Assembly: GCA_964035545.1 (NCBI GenBank) | Contig: OZ037765.1 | Location: forward strand, 23,686,004 to 23,750,003 | DNA length: 64,000 bases | Direction: 5' to 3' | Source: Bugula neritina | Taxonomy: Eukaryota > Bryozoa > Gymnolaemata > Cheilostomatida > Bugulidae | In this document: piece by piece, positions 61,101 through 64,000 of the stretch | Position numbering within the stretch: position 1 is the stretch's first letter | Layout of the letters: the number at the start of each line of letters is the position of its first letter | Made by a program: the position numbers and the translations under genes | The notes under the pieces: generated by a model | What the model was told of the DNA's origin: nothing | The model's input: the letters and a program-made list of their open reading frames with translations, nothing else | The model's database searches: none

Positions 61101-63999
61101 ACTCCATCATAATCTGAAATATTCTTCTCCAAGACATACTGATCCTCCAATCTTCTACACAATTATCCACCACAAACAACTAAAATGCCAAGTAATGTAG
61201 CAGTATGCAAACAAGTTTAAACTGGCATAAATGAATGTGCTTAGTTCATTTTTGTGTAATGATACTATTTATAAAAAATTTACAATTATTACGAATAAAA
61301 CGGCAACTGTGATCAGATTCATTCAACTTTTTGAGTTTTAGTAAATGCTACTTGACTTACTTTAACTTCAATGGCATGGTAGATACTAATGAGGCATAAA
61401 AGGCACACTGTAGTAAGACTAATCATGCTCTTTATTACATATGATCCAACTTTCATCTACAAATATAAAATGTGTCTGTTAGTAAAGTGCCATAAAGTAG
61501 AAGTCTAACATCCTAAGAAATCCATGAATGTTTTCAAGTAATTATTGCTCATAAAGATACTAAGCAAGTTTCATCAATACAATATATAGTTTAAACTGGA
61601 TAGGCTGGTAACAGTTAATTTAATTTAACATAACGATAGAGTATGCAAAAAAGGTCGGGCAAATTGTAACGATTTTTTCTAAACTTCTTAATGCATAGGC
61701 CTATAAACTTTTTTGTGCTGCAATGAAAAATAGAAAAAGCAACATGTGTAAACAAACCAAAGCAAATTTTGAGATTAAAGTTAATCAAACCTAACTTAAT
61801 TTTAAAATTGCATAGAAGTACTGAATTACTAATAGAGGATTTTCAATTTGACTGAGAGTCAATTTACTGTGGATGTTATTGCTACTATGATATTATTTAC
61901 TGTTGGTTGATAGTACATTTGGTCATGTGAAATTAAAGCAAGTTTTTGAAAGGATCAGCTTTGTTTTTCTATATAACATTGACGGCTATTCAGCATTTCT
62001 TTGCACACATACAGTTCATGGAAAATGTTTTAATTTCCTGTCAAATAAAATAACATGTGATCAATCAATATAATATACATGTCTTATATGACTTCGTCAG
62101 AATGAACATGCATGTGTAATAAATGATAATAATGATAACTGCATCTAAGTGTGTAGTACACATTACTATCTCATGAAGCTGGCATTCTATGCTTGCAATG
62201 TTTTAATGTAATTAGTTTTCATTGAAATGGGCTATTGAAGTTCTGCTTGTCTGAGCTTAAACATAATAAAATGCAGATACGATCAATCACAATGTAATAT
62301 ATACTTTGATAAAAAATTGATTTGACTACCATTGCTATATTATATTAGGTACAAGTAGTTATGGTGAACAATCTCTATTTCTATTGATTGATGCAATTAC
62401 ACTGAAATACACTGGGAAAATGGGAACCACCTTACAGTATTTGTCAAAACATAACTTTGCTAGCAAGTAAACTTTAATACCATCACTTATACAGCCAAAT
62501 AAATTCGTTTTATCATCTCCTGTTTTATGTGCTTATCTACTAATGAGCTTTCGACTTATACTTAGTAGGTAACTTCAACTAATCAGCTATTGCTACTGTA
62601 ATATTATAAAGCACACCAAAGCATATTATGTAGCATGAAACTTACTACTTCTGCCTAATTATAGCGATAATCGAATATACCAATCATGAATTTTAATTAC
62701 TTCGACATACACAATAAAAAGTCAGTTCTGGTATGCATGTTTTGCTTCTTATTTTCCTAATCAGCACTCTGAAGCTAAAAATACTAGTTTATCAAATATT
62801 GAAAGTATTTTTTATTTAAAAATTAGTTATGTTACAATTGCCTACTAGAACAATCATTACACAAAACTAGAAAAGTCATAGTCCATGGAAGGTCTAGTTG
62901 AAGTATTCTGCATACTTCATGTCTCAAATTTTGTGAAAAGAAACCTTTGAAGGCTCTGCTCTTAAATAAATTTCAAATCTGTTTAACAATATTTCAAAAT
63001 TTGTGATAAAGTATTAGATATGGTATGATGTGTATTAATTTCTGAGCTAAGCTTAAAGTACTCAAAAACAAATATCAAATTATTTAATGTTTTCCCACAT
63101 ACATATACAGTCTGCTGATTTTTTATTGTTATTATATTATCATAACATCTTGGCACTAAGTGTTGGGTAGAAATGATTTATATCATACACTTGTTATACA
63201 AGTATTACATTCTCTGCAAGATTTATTACAGAACTAGCCTGTTAGATGGGTTCATTTTCAGGCTGGCCGTATTCCTAAGAGGTCTATCGCACTAAATAGT
63301 GCACTCAGTGTTATGTAAGCATGCTTATTTTATTATTCATGCCTTCAAATCAAGTTGTGCTGTGCAGACTATTGCGTATTATAACAATAACTTGCGGCCT
63401 AGATGTCATTGTAAGAAACTGCTATGTATGTACCAGTTAAATACAATTATACAATGCCATTCACTATATTTGTTACAAACTATATTTTGTAATATGCTGA
63501 TAAATATTTTATGAAAACATCAGCAGTTTTAAACCTCCAAGTATGCGTTATCAATAATTTATAAAAAACTAGTAAAAATCCTGTCTTCTCTCTTATATTA
63601 AACAAAAACTGCCGTATTAACTGTCGGTTCACGTAAACTATAAGCTTAAAAATTATATCAATTTGAAAAGTTACTACTGCTTTTTGTATATGGCACTAAA
63701 CATATTCGTAATATACTCACTTTCCACAGTACGTTGACAATGGTGAATTCCATTTCAATAATCATAAGTGCTATTCCAACTAGCGCTAGCAAACAACTGT
63801 AATCTGCTATCTTTCTCCTGTGCTCAGCCAGAGTTTTTCGCCTACCAAGTCTGTAACCAGCATGGTGATGCTGACTAGACTTGGAATTGGCATAAACACT
63901 TTTGGTTTCGATGACTCTGGCTGCTTGGCCCGTAGGATCCATCACCGGAACTCTGGCACACAAGTTGTGGACCACTGTACTGTTTCGCCTTTTCGGCAT
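55113..63999 (-). CDS. KCNN: Small-conductance calcium-activated potassium channel (SK type; 9 exons, at least 492 aa)
   Basis: This is a plasma-membrane potassium channel opened by calcium through constitutively bound calmodulin. Exons in transcript order: 63999-63721, 61456-61361, 61179-60761, 60275-60140, 57206-57096, 56483-56350, 55934-55865, 55529-55428 and 55244-55113. The sum is 1479 nt, in frame. S1 is about residues 64-88 and S2 98-122. The S3-S4 region carries [24 protein letters not shown] sequence and the [11 protein letters not shown] linker. The filter SVGYGD is at 287-292, and the S6 region has [11 protein letters not shown]. The calmodulin-binding domain spans about 347-420 ([23 protein letters not shown]), followed by a coiled coil and a Gln/Thr-rich tail. 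The first ATG is three bases from the window edge, so the true N-terminus may lie beyond it. The pore and calmodulin-binding residues look intact. Confidence 0.96.
57390..57540. repeat. Imperfect TACTACTATATTA repeats in a KCNN intron
   Basis: Loose tandem copies of units such as ATACTACTATATT and TGCTACTATATTA with indels, in the intron between exons 4 and 5. No coding potential. Confidence 0.5.
57541..60139. other. Large KCNN intron (remainder)
   Basis: The intron between the filter exon and the S6 exon. Apart from the possible solo LTR at about 58.97-59.20 kb I see no gene, RNA or repeat that I can name. Confidence 0.5.
58965..59196 (+). mobile_element. Possible short solo LTR
   Basis: The 232-bp stretch begins TGTTGC and ends GCAACA. 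Inside are a TATAAATA box at about 59078 and an AATAAA signal at 59117-59122 in the same orientation, followed by a transcript-end-like context. I do not find a clear target duplication (flanks TATAA and AATCC), so this rests on the terminal inverted bases and the order of signals. Confidence 0.35.
61457..63720. other. Large KCNN intron between exons 1 and 2
   Basis: AT-rich, with no further exon in phase with the channel that I could find and no recognisable repeat. Confidence 0.5.
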
Positions 64000-64000
64000 G

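Overview
This is an AT-rich stretch of an animal nuclear genome. Genes are broken by spliceosomal GT-AG introns. Four genes have clear metazoan orthologues (USP24, a PTBP splicing factor, PIGG and an SK/KCNN potassium channel), and a fifth encodes a Reeler-domain protein. The tRNA-derived SINE and the Ty3/gypsy-type LTR element suit a marine invertebrate. I would guess a lophotrochozoan, but nothing in the window fixes the phylum.

Layout from left to right; all five conserved genes are read from the minus strand. About 0.8-1.0 kb: a SINE with target-site duplications. 1.0-7.2 kb: the first ten coding exons of USP24, whose catalytic part lies off the left edge. 9.9-13.5 kb: a four-exon gene for a secreted or GPI-anchored Reeler protein; its first intron starts with a 9-bp minisatellite whose unit is itself a 5' splice-site consensus. 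15.28-19.70 kb: a minus-strand LTR retrotransposon with 552-bp LTRs that look identical and a 5-bp target duplication. It carries gag, protease and integrase but no reverse transcriptase, and an RNase H tail sits after integrase. 24.0-38.0 kb: PTBP in 17 coding exons (757 aa). These include a 34-nt exon matching the autoregulatory exon known from vertebrate PTBP genes. 41.5-52.5 kb: PIGG in 12 coding exons (852 aa). Its 4.2-kb intron 3 holds an opposite-strand gene or element ORF made of two tandem 117-codon modules, a long inverted repeat and a pair of diverged direct repeats. 55.1-64.0 kb: an SK channel in 9 coding exons (492 aa to the last visible ATG), possibly continuing past the right edge.

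The conserved genes act in unrelated processes: deubiquitination, splicing, GPI-anchor modification and calcium-gated potassium current. They do not look like a functional cluster. I joined exons by hand from splice sites, reading phase and similarity to the known families. The summed coding lengths of the Reeler gene, PTBP, PIGG and KCNN are each divisible by three, which supports the models. The most unusual items are the reverse-transcriptase-less LTR element, the splice-donor minisatellite, the conserved 34-nt PTBP exon and the nested repeat ORF.
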